Shown: positions 42,693 to 53,171, counted from the stretch's first letter. The stretch: DNA of 64,000 nt from Pseudomonas sp. C2B4 (GCF_013359695.1 NZ_JABFMU010000014.1:1-64000), one strand, 5' to 3'. A program made the numbers and translations. The notes: a model not told the origin generated them from the sequence alone.

Positions 42693-43243
42693 AAAAAATC
42701 GCCCTCGCCGCTGGCTCCGTTCTGTTTGCCGCCAACCTGATGGCCGCGACGCCTGCCAAGGCGCCGCATGTCCTGCTGGAAACCACCAACGGCCAGATCG
42801 AAATCGAACTGGACCCGGTCAAGGCCCCGATCAGTACCAAGAACTTCCTTGAGTACGTGGACAGCGGTTTCTACAACAACACGATTTTCCACCGGGTGAT
42901 CCCGGGCTTCATGGTTCAGGGCGGTGGTTTCACCCAGGCCATGCAACAAAAAGACACCAAGGCACCGATCAAGAACGAATCGAAGAATGGCCTGCACAAC
43001 GTGCGCGGCACCTTGTCCATGGCTCGCACCTCGGTACCGGATTCGGCCACCAGCCAATTCTTCATCAACGTCAAGGACAACGATTTCCTTGACCAGGGCG
43101 ACGGCTACGCCGTGTTCGGCAAAGTGGTCAAGGGCATGGACGTGGTCGACATCATCGTCAACTCGCCAACCACCGTGCGTGGCGGCATGAAAGATGTACC
43201 GGCTGATCCGGTGTTCATCAAGTCGGCCAAGCGCATCGACTGA
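42686..43243 (+). CDS. ppiA: Periplasmic peptidyl-prolyl cis-trans isomerase (cyclophilin)
   Basis: This 185-residue protein has a signal peptide ([20 protein letters not shown]) followed by a cyclophilin domain. Active-site patterns are [32 protein letters not shown] and [16 protein letters not shown]. It assists folding of periplasmic proteins. It overlaps the upstream hydrolase gene, indicating cotranscription. Confidence 0.93.
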   Translation: MLKKIALAAGSVLFAANLMAATPAKAPHVLLETTNGQIEIELDPVKAPISTKNFLEYVDSGFYNNTIFHRVIPGFMVQGGGFTQAMQQKDTKAPIKNESKNGLHNVRGTLSMARTSVPDSATSQFFINVKDNDFLDQGDGYAVFGKVVKGMDVVDIIVNSPTTVRGGMKDVPADPVFIKSAKRID

Positions 43244-43270
43244 GACTAAGCTGGACAGGGATGTCCGAGC

Positions 43271-43293
43271 CGTTGCCGGCTTTGCCGGCAACG
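43271..43293. other. Perfect 10-bp inverted repeat between ppiA and the ABC transporter gene
   Basis: CGTTGCCGGC-TTT-GCCGGCAACG is a perfect stem with a 3-nt loop, 28 nt after ppiA. There is no T-run, so it is not a classic terminator; it could stabilise the mRNA 3' end. Confidence 0.6.
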
Positions 43294-43336
43294 CTCAAAC
43301 CGTCAAAAGGAGTGCCCGTTCGCGGGTGGAAAACCG

Positions 43337-45169
43337 ATGCTTTATCGCCGTTTTGAAAAACTGATCGACATCTTTCGCGATGCCCCGACAGCGGCTCCGC
43401 CGAATCGGGTCTGGCCTTTCTACACCTATTACCTCAAGCAGGTCTGGCCGAGTTTCGCCGCCCTGCTGGTTGTCGGCCTGTTCTCCGCTCTGGTCGAGGT
43501 GGCGCTGTTCAGTTACCTGAGCCGCATCATCGACTTGGCCCAGGGCACACCCAATGCCGATTTTTTCAAGGAACACGGCCTCGAACTGACCTGGATGGTG
43601 GTGGTTGCCCTGATCCTGCGCCCGGTATTCGTCGGCCTGCATGACCTGCTGGTGCACCAGACCCTCAGCCCCAGCATGACCAGCATGATCCTCTGGCAAA
43701 ACCACAGCTACGTGCTCAAGCAGAGCCTGAATTTCTTCCAGAACGACTTCGCCGGGCGCATCGCCCAGCGCATCATGCAAACCGGCAATTCCCTGCGCGA
43801 CTCGGCCGTACAGGCTGTGGATGCACTATGGCATGTCCTGATCTACGCCATCAGCGCCCTGGTGCTGTTCGCCGAAGCCGACTGGCGCCTGATGATCCCG
43901 CTGCTGACCTGGATCGCCGCCTTCATCGGTTCGCTTTACTACTTCGTGCCACGGGTCAAGGACCGCTCCGTGAGGTCCTCCGACGCACGCTCAAAACTGA
44001 TGGGACGGATCGTCGACGGCTACACCAACATCACCACCCTGAAGCTGTTTGCCCATACCCACTACGAACAGCAGTACGCCCGCGAAGCGATCAAGGAACA
44101 GACCGAAAAAGCGCAAATGGCCGGTCGTGTCGTCACCAGCATGGACGTGGTCATTACCAGTCTGAACGGCCTGTTGATCGTCTGCACCACGGGGTTGGCC
44201 CTGTGGCTATGGAGCCAGTCCTTGATCACCGTCGGCGCGATCGCCCTGGCCACCGGACTGGTGATCCGTATCGTCAACATGTCCGGCTGGATCATGTGGG
44301 TGGTCACGGGCATCTTCGAAAACATCGGCATGGTTCAGGACGGTCTGCAGACCATCTCCCAGCCGGTTTCCGTCACCGATCGCGATCAGGCTGAACCGTT
44401 GGCCGTGGGCCGCGGCGAAGTCCGCTTTGAACACGTGGACTTCCATTACGGCAAACACAGCGGCGTCATCGGCGACCTCAACCTGACCATCAGGCCCGGA
44501 GAGAAAATCGGCCTGATCGGTCCGTCCGGCGCCGGTAAATCGACTTTGGTGAATCTGCTGCTGCGTCTCTATGACGTGGAAGGCGGGCGCATCCTCATCG
44601 ACGGCCAGAACATCGCCGACGTCAGCCAGGAGAGCCTGCGCGAACGTATCGGCATGATCACCCAGGACACCTCCCTGCTGCATCGTTCGATCCGCGACAA
44701 TCTGCTTTACGGCAAACCCGACGCCACCGATGCCGAACTCTGGGAAGCCGTGCACAAGGCACGGGCCGACGGTTTCATTCCCACGCTGTCGGACGCCGAA
44801 GGCCGCATCGGGTTCGATGCCCATGTCGGTGAGCGCGGTGTGAAACTCTCCGGTGGCCAGCGTCAGCGGATCGCCATCGCCCGGGTTCTGCTCAAGGATG
44901 CGCCGATCCTGATCATGGACGAAGCGACCTCGGCGCTGGACTCGGAAGTTGAAGCGGCGATCCAGGAAAGCCTCGAAACCCTGATGCAGGGCAAAACCGT
45001 GATCGCCATCGCCCACCGGCTCTCGACCATCGCCCGGATGGACCGGCTGGTGGTGCTGGAGAACGGCAAAATCGCCGAAACCGGCAGCCATGCCGAACTG
45101 CTGGCACTGGGCGGCTTGTATGCGCGGTTGTGGCAGCATCAGACAGGCGGGTTTGTCGGAATCGACTGA
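43337..45169 (+). CDS. ABC transporter, fused permease and ATPase
   Basis: This 610-residue exporter half-transporter has an N-terminal six-helix membrane domain (about 30-330) and a C-terminal ATPase with Walker A (GPSGAGKST), Q loop, signature LSGGQRQRIAIAR, Walker B (ILIMDEATSALD) and H loop (AIAHRLSTI). It would work as a homodimer. The substrate could be a lipid, peptide or drug; the sequence does not say. Confidence 0.9.
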   Translation: MLYRRFEKLIDIFRDAPTAAPPNRVWPFYTYYLKQVWPSFAALLVVGLFSALVEVALFSYLSRIIDLAQGTPNADFFKEHGLELTWMVVVALILRPVFVGLHDLLVHQTLSPSMTSMILWQNHSYVLKQSLNFFQNDFAGRIAQRIMQTGNSLRDSAVQAVDALWHVLIYAISALVLFAEADWRLMIPLLTWIAAFIGSLYYFVPRVKDRSVRSSDARSKLMGRIVDGYTNITTLKLFAHTHYEQQYAREAIKEQTEKAQMAGRVVTSMDVVITSLNGLLIVCTTGLALWLWSQSLITVGAIALATGLVIRIVNMSGWIMWVVTGIFENIGMVQDGLQTISQPVSVTDRDQAEPLAVGRGEVRFEHVDFHYGKHSGVIGDLNLTIRPGEKIGLIGPSGAGKSTLVNLLLRLYDVEGGRILIDGQNIADVSQESLRERIGMITQDTSLLHRSIRDNLLYGKPDATDAELWEAVHKARADGFIPTLSDAEGRIGFDAHVGERGVKLSGGQRQRIAIARVLLKDAPILIMDEATSALDSEVEAAIQESLETLMQGKTVIAIAHRLSTIARMDRLVVLENGKIAETGSHAELLALGGLYARLWQHQTGGFVGID

Positions 45170-45188
45170 ATTTCAGATCCCCTCCCCC

Positions 45189-45290
45189 TGTAGGAGCGAG
45201 CCTGCTCGCGATGGTCGTCAACGATGACGCGGGGTGCCTGACACCCCGTGGTCATCTCGGGTCCATCGCGAGCAGGCTCGCTCCTACAGG
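45189..45290. repeat. REP palindrome pair, GTAGGAGC variant
   Basis: Inward-facing units begin CTGTAGGAGCGAGC instead of CTGTGGGAGC. A second inverted repeat (GGGGTG...CACCCC) sits between them. It lies between the convergent ABC and GNAT-like genes. Confidence 0.85.
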
Positions 45291-45300
45291 ATGCCAGCGC

Positions 45301-46425
45301 TCAGGTTTGCCGATAAGGCAACGCCGTCCTCGCATCCTCGGCATAGGCCAGCACCCCCACCCGCTCCTGATGCAGGAAGTCTTTGACCGCAGCCTTCAAG
45401 CCAGGGTGTCGCAGGTAATGCCAGGAGTGGGTGATCACTGGTTCGAAGCCGCGAATCAATTTGTGCTCGCCCTGGGCACCAGCGTCGAAACGCTGGAAAC
45501 CATTGGCAATCGCATAGTCCATCCCCTGGTAGAAACACGTCTCGAAGTGCAGGCGGTCAAACTCCGCCAGGCATCCCCAGTAACGACCGTAGAAACTGTC
45601 ACCGCCCACTAGGCTGAACGCCATGGCCACCGGCCGTGAGCCTTGCTTGGCCAACACCACTCGAATCGATTGCGGCATGCGCTCGGCCAGCAGGCTGAAA
45701 AATTCCCGCGTCAGGTAGGGCCTTTGACGCCGCACCGCGTAGGTATTGGCATAGCAGGCATAGACGAAATCCCATTGCACCTGGGTCAGTTGCCGGCCTT
45801 CAAGCCATTCGAATTCAATCCCCTGCCCCGCCACTTGTTCGCGTTCCTTGCGCATCTGTTTGCGCTTGCGCGAGCTCAGGGCATCGAGGAAATCCTGGAA
45901 GTCCCGATAGCCGCGGTTCTGCCAGTGGTACTGACAGCCAATGCGTTGCAACCAACCCGGTTGCTCGGCCATTGCGGCATCGGTGAACGGGTCGGTGAAG
46001 TTGATGTGGGCGCTGGAGAGTTGTTCGATTTCCAGATAGCCCGGCAGGCTTTTCAACAGCTCGAAACCGTCCTCGACACTGGCGGCCAGTAGACGTGGAC
46101 CGCTGACGGGACTGAATGGCACGGCCGTCAAGAGTTTGGGGTAGTAATCGATGCCCGCACGTGCACAGGCATCGGCCCAGGCGTGGTCGAACACGTACTC
46201 GCCGTAGGAATGCCATTTACGGTAACTGGGCAATGCGGCGATCAGTTGATCACCTTCGACATGCAGTAAATGTTCGGGCTGCCAGCCGGATTGGCGGCCG
46301 AGGCTGCCACTGTCTTCCAGCGCGCTCAGGAAGGCGTGACACAGAAACGGCTGCGTCTCGGGCACCAGGGCGTCCCACTTTGGCGGGGCGATTTCGGACA
46401 GACTGTGCAGACGTTGCAACGGCAT
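45301..46425 (-). CDS. GNAT/FemAB-like acyltransferase-type protein
   Basis: The protein of about 374 residues resembles the COG3146 family (annotated as predicted N-acyltransferase, peptidogalycan biosynthesis-like). Blocks visible include MDYAIANGFQRFDAGAQGEH near the C-terminus and VCPETQPFLCHAFLSALE-like N-terminal segments. The reaction is unknown. The ATG at 46425 is preferred; a GTG at 46437 is possible. Confidence 0.8.
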   Translation of the reverse strand: MPLQRLHSLSEIAPPKWDALVPETQPFLCHAFLSALEDSGSLGRQSGWQPEHLLHVEGDQLIAALPSYRKWHSYGEYVFDHAWADACARAGIDYYPKLLTAVPFSPVSGPRLLAASVEDGFELLKSLPGYLEIEQLSSAHINFTDPFTDAAMAEQPGWLQRIGCQYHWQNRGYRDFQDFLDALSSRKRKQMRKEREQVAGQGIEFEWLEGRQLTQVQWDFVYACYANTYAVRRQRPYLTREFFSLLAERMPQSIRVVLAKQGSRPVAMAFSLVGGDSFYGRYWGCLAEFDRLHFETCFYQGMDYAIANGFQRFDAGAQGEHKLIRGFEPVITHSWHYLRHPGLKAAVKDFLHQERVGVLAYAEDARTALPYRQT

Positions 46426-46709
46426 CACCCTTCTCACTCATTCATAGCGTTAAACCCCCGCGAGTATCGCCTATCACCCTCCAAAGAACACCCGGAAATC
46501 GACGACAGCGCTCTAGCTCAATAGTTCGCGAAGACTTTGTATCGTCATCGACATGCCATCACATTGCCACTGCTCTGTCATAAACGATCGCGATACTGGC
46601 GCCTGTTTTTAGAGCGCCGGGTTATAGCACCGGCCACTGTTTTCCGTCCTTCAATGGTCGGTTGTGCCCTGGATGGCCCAGTCATCCACTCTCATCTTCG
46701 GAGATTGAT
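46426..46709. other. Divergent promoter region between the GNAT-like and porin genes
   Basis: About 280 bp without a gene that must hold both divergent promoters. There is one CTGTCAT heptamer, as in half a Pho box, but no second copy at the right spacing. Nothing else is recognised. Confidence 0.5.
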
Positions 46710-48032
46710 ATGCGTCTTGCTTCCACGAAAACTGCGGCGGCCTTGTGTGGCGGCCTGCTGCTGGCCATGAGCGTTCCAGCCAGCGCCGCAGTCGACGCCA
46801 AACTGCTCGACATGCTCAAGGCAAACGGCTCGATTACCAACGCGCAGTACAGCGAATTGCAAGCCGAGCTGGCCAGGGATCAGAAAGAACAGCAAATCGC
46901 CCGTCAGGCTCAGCAAGAGACCAACGAGCAAATCGCGGCCACTGCGAAGAAGACCAATGAACTGAGCACCTTCGACCAGAAACTGGCGTGGGCCGCCAAG
47001 ACCCAATTCAAGGGCGACGTTCGTTTCCGTCAAGAGACGGTCAAGAACGATGGCGTTCCAAACAACAAAGACCAGGATCGCCAACGCATTCGTGTCCGCC
47101 TGGGCGCCTACAGCGAAATCAACCCACAAGTCGACACCGGTATCCGTATCGCCACCGGCAACAACGACGACCCTCGCTCCACCAACCAGAGCCTGGACAA
47201 CTACTTCGACAAGAAGCAGATCTGGCTGGACCAGGGTTACGTCGACTACCACCCCGACGCCATCAAGAACCTGCACGTGGTTGGCGGCAAGATGCCACAG
47301 CAATGGGTGAGCATGGGCGACGTCATCTGGGATAGCGACATCAGCCCGGAAGGTCTGTCGCTGTCGTACAAGTACCCGCTGAGCGGCAGCACCGAGCTGT
47401 TCGGTAGCGCCGGTCACTACACCCTCAAGGACAACGTTGACGGCGACGGCGTGCAGTTCAAACACGACCTGCGTCTGTACGCTGGCCAGTTGGGCACGCG
47501 CTTCGCCATCACCGACAACCTGAAATTCACCCTGGGTGGCAGCGTCTACGCCTACGACAATGATAACGACATCACCCCGGTCGCCGGCGTCATCCCAGGG
47601 CAGCTGGCCATCAACGGCAACAGCCCGAACGAACAGTTCAAACTGTACGAAGGCTTTGGTCAGCTCGACATCGGCGGCCTGCCAATGCCGCTCTCGCTGT
47701 ACGGTCAGTACGTCAACAACAAAGATGCCAGCAACGATCAGGACACCGCCTGGCTGGCGGGCGTCAAGACCAAGTTCTACGGTTTCGCCCTGGACTACAA
47801 CTACCGCGACGTGCAGCGTAACGCTGTGGTTGGCGCCTTCACCGACTCCGACTTCGCCAACGGTTTTACCGGTTCGCGCGGCAGCAAGCTGAAAGTGAGC
47901 TACGAGCTGGACAAGAACTTCGCCCTCGGCGCGACGTACTTCATGGCTAACTCTGACCAGACCAATGCCAGCATCAACAAGAAGGATTCGGACATCAACA
48001 CCCTGCAACTGGATGCTGAAGCCAAGTTCTGA
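46710..48032 (+). CDS. Outer-membrane porin (putative porin family)
   Basis: This 440-residue protein has a signal peptide (MRLASTKTAAALCGGLLLAM, cut after ASA), then a coiled-coil segment (KLLDMLKANGSITNAQYSEL and QAELARDQKEQQIARQAQQE). A beta-barrel with alternating polar and hydrophobic strands ends in the terminal Phe (LQLDAEAKF). It fits the 'putative porin' family (PF16930-like), known as anion or nutrient channels in pseudomonads. The ATG at 46710 has GGAG upstream; 46662 is too early. Confidence 0.88.
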   Translation: MRLASTKTAAALCGGLLLAMSVPASAAVDAKLLDMLKANGSITNAQYSELQAELARDQKEQQIARQAQQETNEQIAATAKKTNELSTFDQKLAWAAKTQFKGDVRFRQETVKNDGVPNNKDQDRQRIRVRLGAYSEINPQVDTGIRIATGNNDDPRSTNQSLDNYFDKKQIWLDQGYVDYHPDAIKNLHVVGGKMPQQWVSMGDVIWDSDISPEGLSLSYKYPLSGSTELFGSAGHYTLKDNVDGDGVQFKHDLRLYAGQLGTRFAITDNLKFTLGGSVYAYDNDNDITPVAGVIPGQLAINGNSPNEQFKLYEGFGQLDIGGLPMPLSLYGQYVNNKDASNDQDTAWLAGVKTKFYGFALDYNYRDVQRNAVVGAFTDSDFANGFTGSRGSKLKVSYELDKNFALGATYFMANSDQTNASINKKDSDINTLQLDAEAKF

Positions 48033-48045
48033 TTTCCCGCCACAC

Positions 48046-48076
48046 GACTCGGGCAAGGAAGCCCGAGCCGCTTTTA
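48046..48076 (+). terminator. Intrinsic terminator after the porin gene
   Basis: CTCGGGC-AAGGAA-GCCCGAG is followed by CCGCTTTTA, a weak T-run. It lies 15 nt after the porin stop. Confidence 0.65.
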
Positions 48077-48162
48077 CAGCCTGGCGTTGGTCTGACGGTC
48101 CCCATCTCCGTCCGCCGGACCAACGCGAGTCTGTTTCATCCCCGGTGCAATCCCGCCTGAAA

Positions 48163-49215
48163 TCAGCGACGGTCTTCGACCCGCGCCTGAGTCTTGCTCC
48201 AGTCCGTCAACAAGCTGTACGCCACCGCCAGCAACGTCGGCCCGATGAACAGGCCTATGAAGCCGAATGCGATCAACCCGCCGAACACCCCCAGCAGCAC
48301 AATCACCAACGGTAGATTCCCGCCACGACTGATCAGGTATGGCTTGAGGACATTGTCTACGCCACTGATGATGAATGTGCCCCAGATGCCGAGAAACACC
48401 GCAAAGCCGTACTCCCCTTTCCAGACCAACCAGGCCGTGGCGGGAATCCACACCAACGGCGGCCCCATCGGAATCAGGCTGAGCAGGAACGTCACGATGC
48501 CGAGCACCAGCGCCCCCGGGACCCCGGCGATCAGGAAGCCGATCAGCGCCAGGATGGCCTGGGCCGCCGCTGTCCCGATCACCCCGTTCACCACTCGCTG
48601 CACCGTGCCTGCCACCAGTTCGATGTAATACCCGGCTCGGTGGCCGATCAGACGCTCCAGCAGGCTATGAACAAACGCCGCCAACCGGGGGCCGTCACGG
48701 TAGAAGAAGAACACGAAGACAATGCTCAAGGTCAGCTCGAGAATACCGCCGCCGATCTGCGCACTGCGCGCCAGCAACCAGTTGCCGACCTGCCCGAAGT
48801 AAGGCTTGAGCGAAACCATCATCGCTGCGCCTTGCTGATCGACGCTGTTCCAGATCGCGGTCAGGCGCCCGCCCACCAGCGGAATGCTGCCCAGCCAGAC
48901 GGGTGCTTCCGGCAGGCCATCGACCTGCACATCCTTGATGAACGCCACGGCATCACGCACATGATCCGCCAGGTTGAATCCCAGCCACACCAATGGCGCT
49001 GCCACCAGCACCATCCAGCCCACCGTCAAAACCGCTGCTGCCAGGGATTCACGGCCATTGAGCCAACGGGTCAGCAGGCGCATCAGTGGCCAACTGGCAA
49101 ACGCCAGCACCGCGCCCCAGAACAACGCCGACCAGAACGGCGCCATCACCCAGAAACTCGCGCCAAACAGCACCAGGAGCAGGATCTGCACCAACAGCCG
49201 ATCGTTATTGATCAT
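48163..49215 (-). CDS. AI-2E family transporter (PerM/YdiK-like)
   Basis: This 350-residue membrane protein has about eight hydrophobic helices and the family pattern VNGVIGTAAAQAILALIGF and IPMGPPLVWIPATAWLV. The family includes the AI-2 exporter TqsA and the Na/H antiporter-like proteins. A role in quorum signal export should not be assumed. Confidence 0.88.
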   Translation of the reverse strand: MINNDRLLVQILLLVLFGASFWVMAPFWSALFWGAVLAFASWPLMRLLTRWLNGRESLAAAVLTVGWMVLVAAPLVWLGFNLADHVRDAVAFIKDVQVDGLPEAPVWLGSIPLVGGRLTAIWNSVDQQGAAMMVSLKPYFGQVGNWLLARSAQIGGGILELTLSIVFVFFFYRDGPRLAAFVHSLLERLIGHRAGYYIELVAGTVQRVVNGVIGTAAAQAILALIGFLIAGVPGALVLGIVTFLLSLIPMGPPLVWIPATAWLVWKGEYGFAVFLGIWGTFIISGVDNVLKPYLISRGGNLPLVIVLLGVFGGLIAFGFIGLFIGPTLLAVAYSLLTDWSKTQARVEDRR

Positions 49216-49284
49216 TTGAAATCCCGAATAAATCAGTCAGCAAAAGAGTAGGCGAACGCATGGATAGCGTTCACCTGATAAAGC

Positions 49285-50103
49285 TTAACGCAGCAGCTGG
49301 ATGTGCAGGCCAGAGCCTTCGATGCTGCCGGTTTCCATTCGCGCGGCCCGCACGCCCTGGTCGATCAACGCCTGACGCCAGGCTTCGGCATTGGGCCCGG
49401 AAACGCTGATCCGCAGCGTCGTGTCCAGGTTCAGGCCACGGGAAATCAACCGCAGCCAGGTGTCATCTGGCGCATTGATCAGCTTGGGGAAGTCGAGTTC
49501 GCCGGTGCTTTTGAGTTCGCGCAACAAGGTCGCGGAGGTTGGCAGCAAATCCCCCAACGGCGCAGCGGCGTCGAACTGTTCAACGTGCAAGTAGGCTTTG
49601 CGGTTGCCGCGAGTGATGCTGTAAAGCGCCACCAATGTGTTGTCTTTCGGTGCCGCCAGGCGTAACAGCAAATACGCCTGTTCATTGTCGGCGCCGTAGA
49701 GCTTGGCGTTGCCGAATACCTCATTGGCCCACAAGCTGCTTTCGCCGCAATCACGGGCCTGGCACCAGAACAGCAACTGGGCATCCTGTTTCTGCAAGGC
49801 TTCCCGGGCAGCCGTGAAGGCTTGCGTCGCCGAATGCTCCGGCGGCAGTTCGTAAGTCACCGAGGTGGCATTGCCACGAGCGCTGACCTGACCATCGAAG
49901 CGCAACTGGCCGCTGATCTTGCGAATCGAACCGAGAGGATAAATCCGCTCGAGTTCAGCCGCAGGGCGATAGTCGACGATCTGCGCATCGACCATGCGCG
50001 GCACGATCGGCAGGTCCTGACTGCCTGGAACATCAGCGGCAAACGATAGGGAACTGAAACTGCACAGCGCCAATAGACTGAGAGAACGCATCGATAGGCT
50101 CAT
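49285..50103 (-). CDS. DUF4892 family periplasmic protein
   Basis: This 272-residue protein has a signal sequence ([20 protein letters not shown]) and the DUF4892 pattern ([20 protein letters not shown] at the start; [20 protein letters not shown] with two Cys). The function is unknown. It overlaps the end of the GST gene (ATGA), being the last of a four-gene operon. Confidence 0.82.
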   Translation of the reverse strand: MSLSMRSLSLLALCSFSSLSFAADVPGSQDLPIVPRMVDAQIVDYRPAAELERIYPLGSIRKISGQLRFDGQVSARGNATSVTYELPPEHSATQAFTAAREALQKQDAQLLFWCQARDCGESSLWANEVFGNAKLYGADNEQAYLLLRLAAPKDNTLVALYSITRGNRKAYLHVEQFDAAAPLGDLLPTSATLLRELKSTGELDFPKLINAPDDTWLRLISRGLNLDTTLRISVSGPNAEAWRQALIDQGVRAARMETGSIEGSGLHIQLLR

Positions 50104-50759
50104 CGGATCAGCATGGCCTGGGCACCCTTGACGACGCTGGCGTCATCGGCGCGTTCTGGAACCTGCAAACCACGCTGTACTGCCGGCCGCGCCTCCATGG
50201 TTGCCATCCAGCGTTGCAACGCCGTCAGGCCCTCCACCGATACGCCGGACCACTCGTAGCCCCGCACCCAGGGGAAGGTCGCAATGTCGGCAATGCTGTA
50301 TTCGCCGGCCAGGAATTCAACGCTTTGCAGTCGCGTGTCGAGCACCTCGTAGAGGCGACGGGTTTCATGCTGATAGCGGTCAATGGCGCCCTGGAGCTTT
50401 TCCGGAAAGTAACGGAAAAACACGTTGGCCTGCCCCTGCATCGGTCCGATGCCCCCCATCTGGAACATCAGCCACTGCAACGCCACCGAGCGCCCCTTCG
50501 GGTCGGCAGGCAAGAGTTTGCCGGTCATTTCAGCGAGGTAAATCAGGATGGCGCCGGATTCGAACACGGCGAAATCGCCATTGGCGCGATCGACAATCGC
50601 CGGAATCCGGCCATTGGGGTTGATCTTGAGAAAGTCCGCGGACTTCTGTTCCTTTTTGTCGAAACTCAAGGCGTGCACTGTGTAGGGCAAGCCGAGTTCC
50701 TCGAGCACGATAGAGACCTTGTGGCCATTCGGGGTCGCAGCGGTGTACAGATCTATCAT
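50100..50759 (-). CDS. Glutathione S-transferase (YfcG/Nu-class-like)
   Basis: This 219-residue GST has the thioredoxin-fold N-terminus [20 protein letters not shown] and the [12 protein letters not shown] loop; the TPNG pattern resembles E. coli YfcG, a disulphide reductase. The start at 50759 has GGGAGA upstream; the longer frame to 50813 is not supported. It lies 50 nt after the second hydrolase gene. Confidence 0.92.
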   Translation of the reverse strand: MIDLYTAATPNGHKVSIVLEELGLPYTVHALSFDKKEQKSADFLKINPNGRIPAIVDRANGDFAVFESGAILIYLAEMTGKLLPADPKGRSVALQWLMFQMGGIGPMQGQANVFFRYFPEKLQGAIDRYQHETRRLYEVLDTRLQSVEFLAGEYSIADIATFPWVRGYEWSGVSVEGLTALQRWMATMEARPAVQRGLQVPERADDASVVKGAQAMLIR

Positions 50760-50809
50760 GGTTGTCTCCCATTTCAACCCGCCCAGCCTCGACAGTTGCC
50801 TGGCGCAAG

Positions 50810-51664
50810 TCAAGGAACGGCGAAGAACCTATTGAAACAGTCTGCGACAAGATCGGCACCGGACTCGTCATTCAGGTGCAAATGATGACCACCTGGCAGC
50901 TGTTCACGGCTAAAGGGTAGACGCTCCAGCAATTCGGGATGTTTGGCGAGCATGCCGTCGGCGGCAACCACCAGTTTTGCGGGACAAGTGACACGCTGGA
51001 CAAAGGCCATGGCTTGTTCAGTGGTCAGGCGCAGCGGCGATGGCAGCGTGAGGCGATTGTCGGTGCGCCAGGTGTATCCCCCCGGCACTGGCATCAAGCC
51101 CCGTTGGCCCAACAGTTCGGCGGCTTCGCGACTGACCGCCACCAGCCCTTTCATTCGAGCCTCGATGGCCCGCTCCAGGGTGTTGTAGACCGGCTTGCGC
51201 TTCTCCCGCAGATCCAGCTGCGCCTGCAGGGCCATGCCCATGCGTTCAGCGGCATTTTCGCCCTTGTCTGTAGGAGGAATGACGCCGTCGATCAATGCCA
51301 GATGCGTGACGCGCTCCGGCAGCGACCCGGCAATGATCAGGGAAGCGATCGCCCCCATGGAGTGCCCCATGAGCGCAAACCGCTTCAAGCCCAGTTGCTC
51401 GGCGACTTGCAGCACATCGTGGGCATAGTCCCACATCGCGTAGCCGGCACCCACCGGACGATGCCCGGAGTGACCATGCCCGGCCATGTCCAGCGCGATG
51501 ATGCGCAAACCTTTGAGCTTCGGCGCCAGTCGGGCAAAGCTGTTGGCGTTGTCGAGCCAGCCATGCAGGGCAATCACCGGCAAACCGTCTTCGGGGCCGA
51601 ACAAGTGCGCTGCCAACTCGATGTGCGGCAGGCTCAGGAGAACTTCTTCGACGACGTTGCTCAT
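50810..51664 (-). CDS. Alpha/beta hydrolase
   Basis: This 284-residue hydrolase has [12 protein letters not shown], the nucleophile elbow GHSMGA and a C-terminal His in [10 protein letters not shown]. Gene order matches the PA1614-PA1624 segment of P. aeruginosa as I recall it, where two hydrolases precede a GST. The ATG at 51664 overlaps the stop of the upstream hydrolase (ATGA); the long frame upstream is antisense-derived and rejected. Confidence 0.88.
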   Translation of the reverse strand: MSNVVEEVLLSLPHIELAAHLFGPEDGLPVIALHGWLDNANSFARLAPKLKGLRIIALDMAGHGHSGHRPVGAGYAMWDYAHDVLQVAEQLGLKRFALMGHSMGAIASLIIAGSLPERVTHLALIDGVIPPTDKGENAAERMGMALQAQLDLREKRKPVYNTLERAIEARMKGLVAVSREAAELLGQRGLMPVPGGYTWRTDNRLTLPSPLRLTTEQAMAFVQRVTCPAKLVVAADGMLAKHPELLERLPFSREQLPGGHHLHLNDESGADLVADCFNRFFAVP

Positions 51665-52464
51665 GCGCAATCCTGCTGGCGACCGTCCCAGCGACTGAAG
51701 AGGTTTTTCAACATCGCCGCTGTGTCCTGGGGGCGCTCGAGGGGAAACATGTGGCCACCGGGCATGGTGAGGGATTCGCCCAACGGCATGCGGCCGACCG
51801 AACTGGCGTGATAGCGCATCACCACCCGACTGTCGTGCCCGCGAACCAGTGCCAGCGGCACCTTCAACTGCCCGGTGCGTCCGGGGCTGGTGTGGGGTAC
51901 GCCACGGTAGATGCTGATTTCCGTGGCCGGATCGAAACGCAGGCGCAACTTGTCGCCGACCTGCTGTAAACCGTATTGCAGGTAGGCGTCGAAACACTCC
52001 GGATCGAAGCCGCGGAACAGGGTTTTGCCGGAAAAATAGCGGCGGGCACTGTCGAGATCGGCGAACTCTTCCCGTCGACCCAACGTACGGCCAGCTGGCG
52101 TCAGCTTATCGATGAACCCGAAGCGCTTGGCGGCACGGATGACCCATTGATCAGCGCGGGTCAGCACCGGCGAATCGAGCATGACCACGCCTCGATACAG
52201 CTCGGGGCAACGCAACGCGGCGTGCAGGTGCAGTACGCCACCGAAGGAGTGGCCGACGCCCCACACGGGCTCGGATTGCTGGCGCAGGTGGTGGATCAGC
52301 TCATCCACCAGGTTGTACCAGTTATCGTCCGCCGGGAAACGCGGGTCATGGGCATGCTGCTCCAGATGCGTCACCTGATACTCGGGCGCCAGCGCCGCGA
52401 ACAACTTGCCGTAGGTACCCGAAGGAAATCCATTGGCGTGGGCGAAAAATATCTGTTGCGACAT
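51661..52464 (-). CDS. Alpha/beta hydrolase
   Basis: This 267-residue protein has FFAHANGFPSGTYGKLFAAL, the nucleophile elbow VGHSFGG and a C-terminal His in MPGGHMFPLERP. It is first in the hydrolase-hydrolase-GST-DUF4892 operon. I chose the ATG at 52464 (MSQQIFFAHANG), but 52479 is possible; neither has a good Shine-Dalgarno. Confidence 0.86.
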   Translation of the reverse strand: MSQQIFFAHANGFPSGTYGKLFAALAPEYQVTHLEQHAHDPRFPADDNWYNLVDELIHHLRQQSEPVWGVGHSFGGVLHLHAALRCPELYRGVVMLDSPVLTRADQWVIRAAKRFGFIDKLTPAGRTLGRREEFADLDSARRYFSGKTLFRGFDPECFDAYLQYGLQQVGDKLRLRFDPATEISIYRGVPHTSPGRTGQLKVPLALVRGHDSRVVMRYHASSVGRMPLGESLTMPGGHMFPLERPQDTAAMLKNLFSRWDGRQQDCA

Positions 52465-52582
52465 AACCGGCAAATCCATGAGCGAGAACAGGCGTTGATT
52501 GTCCGTAAGACCGCGTCCTACAGCAATGACCGTAACTGACAGGAATGATGACAGTCCGGCCATGCGAATGCCGCCCCTTGTA

Positions 52583-52686
52583 CTGTAGGAGCGAGCTTGC
52601 TCGCGATGGACTCCAGCGCACCGCGTCAATCCTGCAGCCCCGCGTTATCGTTAACGACCATCGCGAGCAAGCTCGCTCCTACAGGG
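52583..52686. repeat. REP palindrome pair, GTAGGAGC variant
   Basis: Inward-facing units with the CTGTAGGAGCGAGCTTGCTC form, about 55 bp apart, upstream of the hydrolase operon and downstream of the thioesterase gene. Confidence 0.86.
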
Positions 52687-52695
52687 GTTCGTTGG

Positions 52696-53139
52696 TCAGC
52701 GTGCCGGCGGCTTTTCCCCCAATGGCACCACCGCCATGGTCAACCGCGACACACAACTGGCCTTGCCTTCATCGCTGGTCAAGCGAATGTCCCAGACATG
52801 GGTCGTGCGGCCAATGTGGATCGGCCTGGCCACCGCCGTCACCCTTCCACTGCGCAGGCCGCGAAGATGGTTGGCATTGATTTCCAGGCCCACGCAGTAG
52901 AACTTGCTGGCATCGATGCACAGGAAACTGGCCATGGAGCCGACGGTTTCAGCCAGCACCACCGAGGCGCCGCCATGCAGCAAGCCGTAAGGCTGATGGG
53001 TGCGATGGTCAATGACCATGCTCGCGGTCAAGGACTCCTCATCTACGGCTTCGAAGCGGATATCCAGCACTTCGCCGATGGTGTTTTTCTGGAAAGCATT
53101 CAACTGTTCGATGTTGGGGGTGGTGCGCCACAGACTCAT
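52696..53139 (-). CDS. Hotdog-fold acyl-CoA thioesterase
   Basis: This 147-residue protein has the hotdog signature GLLHGGASVVLAETVGSMAS with the catalytic-type Glu, like YdiI/EntH thioesterases. The AMP-dependent ligase gene ends 32 nt before its start, so the pair may form and hydrolyse acyl-CoA. The acyl chain is unknown. Confidence 0.9.
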   Translation of the reverse strand: MSLWRTTPNIEQLNAFQKNTIGEVLDIRFEAVDEESLTASMVIDHRTHQPYGLLHGGASVVLAETVGSMASFLCIDASKFYCVGLEINANHLRGLRSGRVTAVARPIHIGRTTHVWDIRLTSDEGKASCVSRLTMAVVPLGEKPPAR

Positions 53140-53171
53140 CGCCGATTTTCCTTGTTGGTTTTATTCGTGTC

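Noticed and set aside
46575..46600. Pho box before the porin gene
   Set aside because: Only one CTGTCAT copy is found; the second heptamer at the 11-nt period is absent.
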